NCBI GenBank assembly: GCA_961205875.1
Contig: OY540812.1
Coordinates: forward strand, 34,915,098 to 34,979,097
DNA length: 64,000 nucleotides
DNA from: Sialis fuliginosa
Lineage: Eukaryota > Arthropoda > Insecta > Megaloptera > Sialidae
Reading direction: 5' to 3'
In this document: positions 1 through 11,797 of the stretch, in pieces
Layout: each line of letters begins with the position of its first letter
Numbering within the stretch: position 1 is the first letter of the stretch
Program-made: the position numbers and the translations under genes
Notes under the pieces: generated by a model
Database searches by the model: none
Told to the model about the DNA's origin: nothing
The model's input: only the letters and a program-made list of their open reading frames with translations

Positions 1-135
1 TTCATCGAGGAAATTTTAAAAAAAACATCAATTGATCTGATAGAAATTTGCAATATTATGAAAGGATATTCCGGGAAAATAACATTTTTGCTACCAAAAA
101 TATTAAATATATATTAATAAAAAATAGTTTTAAAT

Positions 136-330
136 CAATTCCCACGTGGTTGCTTGCTACAAAATGATGAGGTAGATTGCACTTACAAACAGCACATACA
201 AGATTTACTTAACAAAATTTTAAATATTTTTTTTGATATTAGGTTACATTACGAAGCTACGAAAAAGGAAGAACGAGATATTAAAATTGGGTCAAAAAAT
301 TCGAAACTTATAATATTTAGAAATCAATAA
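136..330 (+). pseudogene. possible 3' fragment of a transposon ORF, unidentified
   Basis: An open stretch of about 64 codons ends at the stop at 328-330. It has charged, protein-like composition (QNDEVDCTYKQHIQDLLNKI, later KKEERDIKIGSKNSK), unlike the random AT-rich sequence around it. It has no start codon and no partner domain in the window. I do not recognise the family; it may be the C-terminal end of a transposon protein lying off the left edge. The remainder of 1-610 shows no gene. Confidence 0.2.
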
Positions 331-610
331 TTGTTTTTTCTTAAATAAAATTTTTTTATAACGTTAATTATTTTTTTGTAACCTCTTTATATATATATAT
401 ATATATCTATGAATATTTTTAATGTTCGGGGCCGAGAATGAAATAGTTGCACTCCTGTTTAAAAAAAGGACAAGTATATTCCAAACCTGTTTCTATCTCT
501 TTCTTTAGACACGACTTGTTTTCGAGTCAGATGCGTGGTCCATTCTCTATGTCTATGATTAGGACATAATTTAATACATACTAATGAAAAACCTTTAAAA
601 TGCGATCAAT

Positions 611-1164
611 GAGTACGTTTACACAGCGCTTTTATTCTGGTTGAACTATAACCGATATAATAAAACCGTTTCAAGTGGTGGTGTTTACACATACGAGAAT
701 AAGTGAAGTCAGCTGGAATTATAATTCCGATTTGAAATACGCTGTAAGTTTGATGGTGTACCAACAAGAAATCTCAAAAATATTTAGTCTCTTTTATGTC
801 CATCGAATCACGTTTGTTATGTTTTCTATCTCTTCGTCTCAGGTGTTTTAACAATATTTTAACTGACGACGCTTTTTCAAATGTTAATGCGAAGTGCATT
901 ACGATGAAATCCCCATACTCTGTAGATATTTATATTTTTTGAGGTTGGCTAAATAGGTATAACTATGTCCATGCAGTTTACACGCATTTTTTTTCCTGCT
1001 CTATTCCGGTTTACTTATGCTATTCCCGTAGACCAAGAGGAATAGCTTAACTAAACCCGATTAGTTATGTCGGGTGTAAAGTGCCTTTTACACGGACTTT
1101 TACACCCGGTTTTATTACATCGGTTATAGTTAAACCGGAATAAAAGCGCTGTGTAAACGTACTC
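611..1164. mobile_element. 554-bp MITE with about 55-bp terminal inverted repeats
   Basis: The sequence beginning GAGTACGTTTACACAGCGC at 611 returns as its reverse complement ending at 1164, and the arms stay similar for about 55 bases. A direct AAT flanks both ends (608-610 and 1165-1167), a plausible 3-bp target-site duplication. No ORF lies inside, so it is a non-autonomous DNA transposon. A 3-bp duplication is compatible with PIF/Harbinger and some other superfamilies; I cannot assign it. Confidence 0.75.
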
Positions 1165-1303
1165 AATGTGAATATAGCTGTAGACATAAAATTTCCTTAG
1201 TTAATTATAAATTAACACATAATTAACGGCCATTCTAATTGAGACTGAATAATTGTGATGTATACAAATATGTATATTGTATATAAGAAAATATAAAGTC
1301 TAA

Positions 1304-2272
1304 CAAGGGGATAACACAGCATGCGGGATGAGAATTTCAATGAGCTTGTAGTATGTAAAACTAGAGCAAAAATAAAAAGACACGTGTCCAACAATTTGGT
1401 CTCATAGGCCTTAATTACAAAAATAATTAACTTTGAAAATTTGTGTATTCAATATAACCGTGTATTATGTTCACTCGAAATATAAGTGTGTTATTTATTT
1501 ACTTTAAAACAAATTAATAATTATGTACTGGCGTATATATCAATATTTTCATGTGAAATCATTTTATTTTTTTATTTTCGGTTTTTAATTCTGAAAAAGT
1601 AAATTCTGTAATTTACTAGTTAATGAAAATATTTTTATTTGGTTTAATTTGTGTGTAAATAACATCAACTTGTCAGTATAATTACATGTCATATTTAGAA
1701 TATTCAAATAATTTACAATGAAAGCAATAAATAAATAAAACACTTTATTCTGAAAGTAAAAAAAAAACGTATTCATATAATATAGTATTCAAAATTATAA
1801 TTATATGTCACTGTCACTATCTGAAGATTTTGTACAGGATGATAAAGATCATAAAAACAATTTAAACACAAATATTGTCTACAATGTGCGCACTTTATAA
1901 ACGGCACTAATTTTTTTGAATACTATATTATATGAATACGTTTTTTTTTTACTTTCAGAATAAAGTGTTTTATATTGCTTTCATTGTAAATTATTTGAAT
2001 ATTCTAAATAATTATGACATGTTACACTAACAATTGATGTAAAATAAATAATGCTGTCGTAAAATCTTAAAAATTAGTGCCGTTTATAAAGTGCGCACAT
2101 TGTAGACATAATACACGGCTATATTGAATACACAAATTTTCAAAGTTAATTATCTTTGTAATTAAGGCCTATGAGATCAAATTGTTGGACACGTGTCTTT
2201 TTATTTTTGCTCTAGTTTTACATACTACAAGCTCATTGAAATTCTCATCCCGCGTGCTGTATTGTCCCCTTG
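1304..2272. mobile_element. fold-back DNA element, short copy, TAA duplications
   Basis: The ends are CAAGGGG and CCCCTTG, flanked by TAA at 1301-1303 and 2273-2275. The outer arms (about 1304-1480 and 2100-2272) are long inverted repeats, and an inner pair (about 1680-1790 and 1918-2025) forms a second nested inverted repeat, so most of the element can fold on itself. No coding sequence. The outer about 190 bases are nearly the same as the ends of the longer element at 27337-29541, which makes these two members of one family. Confidence 0.85.
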
Positions 2273-2275
2273 TAA

Positions 2276-3081
2276 GATCAATAAATAATCTAATGTATAT
2301 AAGTAATTATTATAAATGTTAAAGATAAGAGATTTTTGTTTTGTAAATGCAAGCATTCGGCACTTGTCTAACCCGCGTGCAACATATATTTGTATATTAT
2401 TATTATTATTATATGTTAAGAATAAAATGTTTAGTTCGTAATGTAATATGCTGTTTATTATTACCACCGTAAAACATTACAATAATAATATTGTATTTAG
2501 GTTAAACATAATTAATTAATCATAGTTATTGCCATATAGAGAACGTTTCATTTTAATTTCCCCAAGCTAATATTTCTTAAGGGGTATGAACAGTGTAAAC
2601 GTCAGAATTTTAGGTGTTTTTTGTTTATTTTATAAAAAGAAATCCGTTTGATGGATTCATATCAAACTTTGTACACATCTTTAGTACATTCATAAGTACT
2701 TAACATTTTTTTTTAATGGTATATTTTTGCATAACGGTCCTTTGAAAATGGCACCTCTTGAATATGGCCTCAGTGGCATTGACAGCAATTCATTCAAATG
2801 GATCATCTGAGGATAAAAAACGAAAAAAATTCTTAAAATATATGTTATTAGCTATAGCCGGATGTAGGGGATTTTCAAAATATCGTTTAGAAAAAAATGG
2901 CGACCATTTGAAAAAAAATCAAAATTTTCGTGAATTTTTCAATAGAAAATTGTTTATATAAAAAAAAGATAAAATAAAACAGCCAAGTGCGTGTTGGGCA
3001 CGCACATGATAGATTTCCGTAGGCATTACGATTTTTAAACAAGAGTTATTTCAAGTTTTTTTTTATAAACTATTTTAGCTA
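2276..3081. other. no gene seen
   Basis: AT-rich sequence with long A and T runs. Short open frames here (for example 2758-2961) are low-complexity lysine-rich translations without family resemblance. A GTGCGTGTTGGGCACGCACA imperfect palindrome sits near 2988-3007. Confidence 0.5.
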
Positions 3082-3655
3082 CAGTGTTCGTTATAATTTT
3101 CAGTGGAAGTACTAATTAAAAGCCTTATTCTGAATTTTTTTCAGATTTTTTGAATAGATAGTTTAGAAATTAAGGGGGGGTGGGGACGCTCTGATAACGA
3201 CATTTAAATGTAAATATATCGTGACTGAAGGGTTAAAATCAAAAGATCATTAACATTTTTTGTTGCATTTTAGGAGACCTATCTAATAACATCCCACTCA
3301 ATGGGATATGTGAAAAAAAAATGTGAGTTCACTTTTCAGTCTAAGGGACCCCCTCCCTTAGACTGTACCCCCCGTCCAAAATAATTTTGACAGTGTTCGT
3401 TATAATTTTCAGTAGAAGTACTAATTAAAAACTACATTCTCGAATTTTTTCAGATTTTTTGAATAGATAGTTTAGAAATTAAGAGGAGGGGGGACGCTCT
3501 GATCACGACTTTGAACCGCAAATATATCGTGACTGAAGAATTAAAATCAAAATGTCATATAACATTTTTTATTGCATTTTGGGAGACCTATCTAATGACA
3601 TCCCACTCAATGGGGTAATTGAAAAAAAAATGTGAGTTCACTTTTCAGTCTATGG
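3082..3655. repeat. diverged tandem duplication, period 309 bp
   Basis: The segment starting CAGTGTTCGTTATAATTTTC at 3082 recurs at 3391, and similarity runs through the shared TTGAATAGATAGTTTAGAAATT, GACGCTCTGAT, ATATATCGTGACTGAAG and GGGAGACCTATCTAAT(A/G)ACATCCCACTCAATGGG landmarks. The two copies differ at many sites, so this is old. No coding capacity. Confidence 0.8.
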
Positions 3656-3789
3656 AAAGTCCAAAAAAAAAATCTTATTATTTCTGTTTTTGTGTTATCA
3701 GTCTTCGTCCGTATACCAAAGGACCCCGCACAAAAGCAATGGAAAAACACTCTCGGTGGATTTTGACCAAACCCACGAAAATAGATACT

Positions 3790-4431
3790 ACATAATATAG
3801 TGATCAAAGTTGTCCTTAGAACATGGGTCCGCAAACTCGATCTTCATGGTCATTTCATGGTCATATTACCAAAAAACCATCAAAAAATCTAAAAAAAATA
3901 TATTCAGAGGTTTTCAGGATCGCTGAATCCGAATCCGAAGTCTGCTTTTCTATATCCAGTGAAGGTCCAGGTCGATTCAATGTCAAATGAACAAAAGGCC
4001 ATAAAAAATCTGAAAAAATGTACATGTAGGTTTTCTGGGTCGCTGAATCCAAATCCGAGGTCTACTTTTCTGTATCGAGTGAAGGTCAAGGTCGATTCAA
4101 GGTCAAATAAATAAAAAGCCATTACAAAAATCTGCAAAAATGTACATTTAAGTTTTCGGGATCACTTAATCCGAATCCGAAGTCTGCTTTTCTATATCGA
4201 GTGAAGGTCAAGGTCGATTCAAGGTCAAATGAACAAAAGGCCATACAAAATCTGAAAAAATGTACATGTAGGTTTTCTGGGTCGCTGAATCCAAATCCGA
4301 GGTCTACTTTTCTATATCGAGTGAAGGTCAAGGTCGATTCAAGGTCAAATTAACAAAAGGCCATAAAAAATCTGAAAAAATGTACATGTAGATTTTCTGG
4401 GTCGCTGAATCCGAATTCTAGATCTGCTGTT
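3790..4431 (-). repeat. 120-bp repeat array, block A (five units)
   Basis: The landmark CGCTGAATCC (one copy changed to CACTTAATCC) occurs at 3921, 4041, 4163, 4283 and 4403, giving periods of 120, 122, 120 and 120 bp. Each unit also holds AAGGTCAAGGTCGATTCAAGG. The outer flank 3790-3910 is a unique sequence that reappears inverted at 9893-10004. Open frames across the array (3861-4331) are in-phase translations of a 120-bp unit and need not be protein. Confidence 0.85.
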
Positions 4432-4517
4432 CCGTGATACCGAAAACCTAATTATTAAAACTATTTTATTTTTTATATCCTTTTGTTAATTTGACCTTAA
4501 AACTACCTTGATATTTA

Positions 4518-7429
4518 GTCCATGGGCCAGCCAAGATATCGGTATAATTTGGGGGTACCAAATTTCCTTTCCACAGCAGTTAGACAGGTTTATTACAATG
4601 TTAAAAAACCATGATTGCCATCTCAAAATGGTAGCTAACAAAAATGGCCGCCAATCCAAGATGGCGGATATTGAGTTTTAAAAAATCAACCATAACTCCA
4701 GAAGTATTCGTCCAATTTCATTACTGTTTTTTTTTAAACCAAAACTCTATATGTGTACTCCAAATCATGTTCTATATATTGTATCGGTAAAGTCAACCAT
4801 TAATTAGAAATTAAAAGAAATATTGAAAATTTTCTCATTTTTTCTCATCTTTTTTTTAAATTAAGTTTTTACAAAATATCTTGTACTTTACAAAAAAAGT
4901 TTTAAATGAAGCATAGTAGTGTATTAAATTATCTTTAATTTGATGTATAACATGTATGGGTCTGATGTCTGAAAACACATGGAAACATGAATTTTACTTC
5001 CGTTGAAATTCACCGTTGACTAAATATGTAACTGCGTACAAAACAAAAAGCTTATGTAGATAGAAGTTGTAGCGTAAAAAAATGATGAAGTACTACATAA
5101 CTGCTGAATATCGTGCATCAGCTTTGAGACAATTACGAGAAAATTTGAAAATGACTAGTAATTTTTCCCACGCAGACTTACATGCACCTCGAATAAAAAT
5201 AGATGAACTGTGTGTCTCGTCTGCAGTTCAACTATTGCACAACGAGTGGATGAATCCATTTGAGACGAATTCTTCAGATATAGTGAGCTTATCAACAGGA
5301 AGAGCAGTACCGTCAGATGTTCAGTCATCCCTGTTAACTGTGAGAAAAAAAGACGAGGAAGCTTATGAAAAATTTAAAAAAGATCGTCTGGTAAAAGGAG
5401 AGAATTTTTTTTGACCCTATTAAAAAAATTAACTTAAAGACTTTTACATCCACGACCACTTCGAAAAAATCTGACAAAAATAAAAATGTGATCATCAAGT
5501 CAGACAGAAAGCTGTTTGCCAATATGATACTCATAGCAGAAAACCGACGTTTGGATATGCTTGAAGTGTTCAGTCATCCTTTGGGACCTTTACCTTGGAG
5601 TATTTCTAACCCTGATGGAACTATGAAAAAAACTATGAAAGCCGTACTGGGAAAACACCTAGAAAGCTTAGTCTCACCTACAGATGGAAACGTATCTTTA
5701 TCAGCTACGATAATTAATTCAAAAATTGCATGGAGAGAAAACAACATTTGATCAGTTATCTGATGCAATCCTCAATCGGGTCTTAAACACAGCCTATCAT
5801 AGTACTCGAATTGATGTTGTGTTCGATACCTATAAAGCCAAATCAATAAAATCGGCGGAACGCTGCAGTAGAGGTTCAGATGCAGGAATACATTTCAAGA
5901 ATATTAAAGGCGGTCATAGAATCATAAAATGGAGAAGTCTTCTACAAAGTGGTGACAGTAAAAATAAATTAACAATGTTTCTTGCTGACAGCTGGTAAGA
6001 AGATAGTAAAAGGACAAAAATCGGTAACAAGACTTTATATGTTACTCGCTCTAACAAGTGTATTAAAATAACTGGCAGTGGATATCATGAAGTGGAGAAA
6101 CTTGCTTCTTCTCAAGAAGAAGCAGATACGCGTATGATGCTACACATAAAGGAAACTAGCATCTGTTGTTGGCTGTAGTATGAAATCAGCATTGCCAGGA
6201 TTACACGCGTGGACTGGTTGTGACACAGTAAGTGCGTTTTGTGGACAAGGAAAGCTAAAAGCGTTGAAACTGTTACAGGCCAATATAGAATTTAGTTTGC
6301 TGTTTTCACGGCTTGGGAGTGAATTTACACTTTCAAATTCTGACCTCAATTTAATCCTAAAGTTTGCCTGTCAGTTATACTCAAGGAACACCAAAATAGA
6401 AAACATAAACGAACTAAGATATCACATGTTCCAAAGTCGACAAGGCCAAATAGACTCAGCTCTACTTCCTCCATGTGAAGATTGCTTACGTCACATTCAA
6501 AACGAGCTAATTATCAAGCAGCTATTTGGCAGAGATGTTTGGATAACTTTCCCGAAATACCAAATCCAGAGGATCATGGATGGATGCTAGATGAAGACGG
6601 TACGCTCAGCATCAAGTGGATGACTGGAGCACCTGCACCTGACGCAGTGTTAGAACTCCTAAGCTGCTGTTGTTCAAAGTCGTGTCAAATTCCATCGTGT
6701 ACTTGTATGGTTAACAAATTAAAGTGCACAAGCGCGTGCAGACTGTCGAACTGTGAAAACAGTACTGAACAAGAAGAAAATATCGCAGATTTTAATTTGT
6801 ACGAATCTTCTGACAGTGACGATGAAGATGACTTTTAATTTGTATTTACTTGTTATAACGTTTAAAGTAAAGGTACGATTCGGTAACGCGCGACACTGTC
6901 GTTTAAAAAAATGTTTAATAAAAAAATGTGGAAATTTTCAATATTTCTTTTAATTTCAAATTAATGGTTCATTTTATCGAAACAGTTCATACATCAAATT
7001 AAAGATAATTTAATACACTACTTTGTTTCATTTAAAGCTTTTTTGTTATGTACAAGATATTTTGTAAAAAATTTAATTTAAAAAAAAAGTATCACAAAAA
7101 ATGAGAAAATTTTCAATATTTCCTTTAATTTCAAATTAATGGTTCACTTTATCGAAACAGTGCACATAACAAAATTTTAAGCACACATGTAGAACTTTAG
7201 TTTTAAAAAAACAGTAATGAAATCGGACAAATACTTCTCGAGTTATAGTCGATTTTTAAAACTCGCCATCCGCCATCTTGGATTGGCCGCCATTTCTATT
7301 AGCTACTACTTTGAGATGGCAATCATGGTTTTTTCACATTGTAATAAACCTGTCTAACTACTGTAAAGAGGAAACTTGGTACCCCCAAATTATACCATTT
7401 TCTTAAATTTGGCTAGCTGGCCCATGGAC
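4518..7429. mobile_element. 2.9-kb DNA transposon with about 440-bp inverted ends, carrying the CXC-protein pseudogene
   Basis: The end GTCCATGGGCCAGC at 4518 matches the reverse complement of GCTGGCCCATGGAC ending at 7429. The arms remain alignable for about 440 bp (roughly 4518-4960 against 6975-7429), including the block GGCCGCCAATCCAAGATGGC in the left arm and its counterpart near 7275. TA flanks both ends (4516-4517, 7430-7431). The space between the arms is almost wholly filled by the plus-strand gene at 5082-6838, so this looks like a once-autonomous element. The superfamily is not certain; a TA duplication fits several. Confidence 0.8.
5082..6838 (+). pseudogene. CXC-tailed transposon protein (GCDT-motif family), broken
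   Basis: This is the single gene of the 4518-7429 transposon, spread over at least four frames. The N-terminal part is open at 5082-5414. The next part, 5415-5751, restarts with DPIKKINLKTF and ends before a third part at 5726-5998 (FDQLSDAILNRVL). After an in-frame stop near 5996 comes SSQEEADTRMMLH, the acidic motif these proteins share with PIN-like nucleases. The fourth part has LPGLHAWTGCDTVSAFCGQG, the most recognisable signature. The C-terminus (6482-6838) has a CXC/tesmin-like run of nine cysteines (CCCSKSCQIPSCTCMVNKLK onward) and an acidic tail. The break at 5405-5412 is in a run of eight T, where one T fewer would keep frame. The family is common in arthropod and cnidarian genomes; its role is presumed transposition, but that is inference. 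Confidence 0.75.
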
Positions 7430-7431
7430 TA

Positions 7432-7990
7432 GATTTAAAGTTATGATTATGAGACGATACTTCGAAGCTTGCGCGAACAGCCGTAATGCCAGTAAAGTAA
7501 AGTAATCCTAAAGTAAGTAAATAGTGTTCAGTTTCCAAATACATTATCCAATTATGACATTTAAAACAACTTTTTACGCGGTTATCATTCAAATAATAAC
7601 AGAATATGAATTCTTCAGTTCGTTGGAATAATAGTAAGATGGAATAAGAGTGATGTCAAATTATTTTCTTTTTCTCATTCCAAATGAGACTAACGCAATT
7701 TTTGAATTCGCCGTATTTGAATAGACATGATTAAAGTAAAATCGATTTTTTTCTGTATTTACTATTTATTAAACAAGAACTATTTTACGGAAATATTACA
7801 ATTTTCGAACTGTATATTTATAACATCAATGAAGGTTTGACCGCCTTATGACATTATTATGTAATGATTGGGGTTATTATATTCAGATAATTAATACAAA
7901 ATCCTTAGTTATTAAAAATGTATGATACAAAATTAAGGGAATTGAACAAAATATGTAAGAATATGAAATAATTACGGTGCCTACATTACT
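7432..7990. other. no gene seen
   Basis: AT-rich spacer between the CXC transposon and a Penelope-like fragment. I see no open frame with family resemblance, no tandem repeat and no paired inverted ends. Confidence 0.4.
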
Positions 7991-7994
7991 ATTA

Positions 7995-8535
7995 ATGAAG
8001 TAATGAATCGTTTAAAATTTCCATTTTGCGCTAATGCATTAGCAGTACATACAAACAGTACAGGGCATATTTTTGATTATAAACAAACTAAAATTTTAGA
8101 TAATGAAAAACATAAAGCTAAACGTTACATTTCCGAAATGTTACACATAAAAAGAAACAATAATACAATTAACAAGAAAACTGACATATCCACATTATCT
8201 ACTATTTACAACACAATTTTAAATAATTAATTATTTCTCTCATTAATTTTTAATTCAATTTTTCGTTCCTTAGTAACTATTTGAGTTACTAAAAGATTTG
8301 TTATTTTTTCAAACATTTCCGTAGTCACATGAATATTATTGAGATAACAACATCGTTCTCAAATTTAAATCTTTATTAATAGGTATATTTCGGAATTTTT
8401 ATTTTAAAATATCAATATTTTGCATTATATTAATTGTATTTAATTGTTATTTATTATATTTTAGCCTGACGATGATTCTGTGAATCGAAAGCTTGCGATT
8501 ACCTTTTCTTTAATAAATTTTTGACGTTTAAACAA
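7995..8535 (+). pseudogene. Penelope-like retroelement, 3' fragment (C-terminus plus 3' UTR)
   Basis: The open frame 8003-8230 translates to ANALAVHTNSTGHIFDYKQT, then AKRYISEMLHIKRNNNTINK and LSTIYNTILNN before its stop. This order (ALA-H-GHIFD-KIL-EMLHI-N-IN-TD-LS-Y-IL) is the C-terminal tail after the GIY-YIG nuclease in Penelope-like elements. Downstream, GACGATGATTCTGTGAATCG near 8468 resembles the hairpin-like 3' UTR usual in this class. The reverse transcriptase and nuclease core are absent, so it is a strongly 5'-truncated copy. Confidence 0.65.
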
Positions 8536-9520
8536 ACAAGTTTGTTTTTATGTAAATTATTATCGTTATTATAATTTTTCTGTTTTAAATAAATGTTTTT
8601 TTCTTCTTATTTATTTGATATTTTAACAGTTTAACTCGTTTTAGATATTCTTATTTATATACATCTATTTAATTGACAGTTGTAATGCTTTTATTTTCAT
8701 AGATAACTAGATTATTCGTATTATTGAAATTATTTTTAAATAAAAACTAAACTTAATATTTTTTGGTCAATTCATAAAAGATTTAAAAAAAAGAATAGGA
8801 CATAAATTTTAGAAAATAACGTTCTCTACAACTTTTATTTAAATATTTTTTTCTGATATGAACCATTTGAAATAAAATTGAAAAAAATGTTTTTTTTCCT
8901 TACACATTTTTACTTTTTTATACATACATGAAATCATATATTAATCTTCTAATATGTCCCATGAGGAGTTTCAAAACGCACAAGCACTAGATGGCACCAT
9001 AATTTACCATAATACTAATTTATCGACAAGCTTATACATCCACAACCTAGATGGCGACACGTTTTTTTTTCTAGTCTATCATTTTATTCTGTGATAGAGC
9101 GGCTTGTCTATTATGCTTACAATTAAATAAAAATAATAAATATACGTCCATTTCAAATAATGATTTATTATTACAAATTTTGATTTTGTTATTTAATTTC
9201 TTATGGTTATTTACTATGATTATGTATATTTTATATCTAATATGTATGTACAATTTATATTGGATCAATATTAATATATTATTTTTTGCTATTACATTTT
9301 ACGTTTTTCGCATCATATTAAACATAAATAATGACATTAAAATTTATATTTTTGCAATAATTTGCGTTTCTTGTAGTATAAATATAAGCAATAAAATTAT
9401 TACCTTTGCAATAACAAATACGTAAATTTTAAGCTACTCATGTAGGTTATAGGTATACATTTTTAACAAAATATACAAAATTAAAATTCCTTTTGTCATG
9501 ATATAAAAAATAAAATAAAA
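8536..9520. other. no gene seen
   Basis: Very AT-rich. The motif CTAGATGGC occurs at about 8988 and 9047, possibly remnants of a short element, but I cannot pair ends. The open frames at 9071-9268 and 9180-9425 overlap on opposite strands and consist mostly of I, Y, N and K; I regard them as chance. Confidence 0.4.
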
Positions 9521-10004
9521 CTAAATTCAAATCCGAGGTCCGTTTTTTTGTATCTAGTCACATCCTTTTGTTGATTTGACCTTAAAACTACCTTGACCTT
9601 GACTCAATACAGAAAAGCAGACCTCGGATTCGGATTCGGCGACTCAAAAACCTACCTGTACATTTTTCAGATTTTTGTAATGGCTTTTTGTTTATTTGAC
9701 CTTGAATCGACCTTGACTTTCACTCGATACAGAAAATCAGACCTCGGATTCGGATTCAGCGATCCCGAATACCTATCTGCACATTTTTTCAGATTTTTGT
9801 AATGGCCTTTTGTTTATTTGACCTTGAATCGACCTTGACCCTCCACTCGATACAGAAAAGTAGACCTCGGATTCGGATTCAGCGACCCCGCAAACCTCTG
9901 AATATATTTTTTTGATGGCTTTTTGGTAATATGATCTTGAAATGACCATGAAGATCGAGTTTGCGGACCCATGTTCTATGGACAACTTTGATCACTATAT
10001 TATG
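9521..10004 (+). repeat. 120-bp repeat array, block B (inverted relative to block A)
   Basis: Three to four units carrying ACCTCGGATTCGGATTC at about 9622, 9742 and 9862 with a 120-bp period. These are the reverse complement of the block A unit. The closing segment 9893-10004 (ending ATCACTATATTATG) is the reverse complement of 3790-3910. Blocks A and B with their flanks therefore form an inverted pair about 6.2 kb apart. Confidence 0.85.
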
Positions 10005-10447
10005 TTGTTATGTATTCTCTTATAATACTTTTAATTAATTGCACACGTTACTTATTTAATCTTTATTTATTGATCTTTTGCAATTTAAAAGTCATACAAT
10101 TCTTTTTTCTACAACCGTGTAAAAAAGTAGGCTTCTTCATTGACATTTCAGTGTGTAAAGTAGTACTTTTGCGCTCGCCGTGCGTAAAAAGTTTTTTCAC
10201 GCACGGCGTGCGCAAAAGTGTTCCTATAGTAACACATACATTTTTACATTTTTTTACGATTAATTAATTTTATAAATACTATTGTATAGTATCAATTAAA
10301 CAAATGATTAAAATTTAAGTACTATATTAATTATTATAATGAAAAATATTAATAAAATTAAATTAATTATAAACAATACCTTATGTCCATGAAGTTAGCA
10401 GAGCAAAGTCAGCAAAACAAAAGTTCACTTGACTAATAATTAAGTGC

Positions 10448-10790
10448 TAATTAAATGCGCAAAAAGAAAATTTAATGCTCTTTTAGAAAAAAAAAATATT
10501 GCATGTTTTGCTAGCTTCAGATGAACTCAGCAGAACAAAGTGTCGAATAACAGTTAAAGTCGTATGTAACTACACGAAATGCTTCAGAAAATTAAATGCT
10601 AATTAAATGCGCAAAAAGAAAATTTAATGCTCTTTTGAAAAAAAATATTGCATGTTTTGCTGGTTTCAGATGAACTCAGCAGAACAAAGTATAGAAAAAC
10701 AGTTAAAATCGTATGTAACTACACGAGATGCTTCAGAAAATTAAATGCTAATTAAATGCGCAAAAAGAAAATTTAATGCTCTTTTAAAAA
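10448..10790. repeat. subterminal tandem repeat, period about 150 bp, left arm
   Basis: TAATTAAATGCGCAAAAAG starts at 10448, 10600 and 10749, each followed by AAAATTTAATGCTCTTTT. Between them lies the block ending in GATGAACTCAGCAGAACAAAG. Two inverted copies occur in the right arm (near 12240-12300 and 12380-12430). So the two arms have three and two units respectively. Confidence 0.8.
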
Positions 10791-11258
10791 ACTGTAATTG
10801 TTGAACTCAGATTTGACAGTTAACATGCATCTATGGTTGTTTATCAAGGTCTGGTCATTATATACAATATGTTTTAATAGGACGCTATTTGCCTTATTTT
10901 GTCAAAGTTCAATATTTTATTTATTATAATAAGTGGAAGAAAACTTTAAATACAAAAGTTATCACGATAGACAAGCAACACATTTTTTAAATAGTTACAT
11001 TTATATAGGGTGTCCCATGAGTGTGTCACAGATCAAAGTAATATTTTTTTAAATACAAAGTATATTTCTTTAATTTATAATCTAAAGGTATTTTTTTTTT
11101 TTGATACTTTGATATAGCATATGTGGGATTATACTGACAGTGGTTTATAAATTATGACAATTTTTGTAAGAAAATTGTGTTAGTTTCAACATCATGTAAT
11201 TACAACAAAAAAAATTTTGTTTTCTGCTAAAAATAATTTTGGCATGTGCTCTATTATT

Positions 11259-11797
11259 CAGTGTTGCCAGTATGAACTCCCTAAAAAGTACGATAGGCTT
11301 ACCAAAATAGTACGAAATTTGACAAAAAGGTACGGTTTTTAAACTGTTGTGATTAAAGAACTTTGTTTGTCACATTTTGCCGTCCCCAACCCCTGATACC
11401 ACAAATGTTAAAATTGTTAGAAATGTATTTGAATTATTATTTTTTATTTAATTATACTCTTTATTTTATTTTGTGTTAAAATACATCAATTATCAAGTAA
11501 CTAATGGACGCCCTCCGGAATACTCTTCATGTTTCGTTAAAAAACTGTCAATACTGAAAAGTAGATATAGACGAAAAAATTAAGGTAGGTACGTTTCGTT
11601 TTTACTTTAATTTTTATTGGTTTGATTCATAATAAATATTTTATTTTTTAATTAATTTTTTACGTAGTGAAGCTAAGTAAAAGCTTTTAAAATCTTTGTG
11701 GGGCAAAAGGTACGGTCAGAGTTGAGGTACGGTTTTGGTACGGTCGGGTTCATAATAGTACGAAAACCGTACTAAAAAGTACGTTCTGGCAACACTG
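11259..11797. mobile_element. hAT-type MITE with 8-bp duplication
   Basis: Ends are CAGTGTTGCCAG at 11259 and CTGGCAACACTG ending 11797, a terminal sequence common in hAT MITEs. The 8-bp CTATTATT flanks it on both sides (11251-11258, 11798-11805). Inside, GTACGGT-type motifs are repeated near both ends (ATAGTACGAAAACCGTAC near 11755). No ORF. It lies inside the 10383-12491 element and is thus the youngest of the three layers. Confidence 0.9.

Noticed and set aside
1585..1776. Small ORFs in the first fold-back element
   Set aside because: They lie in the inverted arms and are AT-rich chance frames.
3861..4331. Overlapping minus-strand frames with a repeated 40-residue motif
   Set aside because: The motif is simply the 120-bp repeat read in phase; the same happens in block B on the other strand. 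No start, end or conservation suggests a protein.
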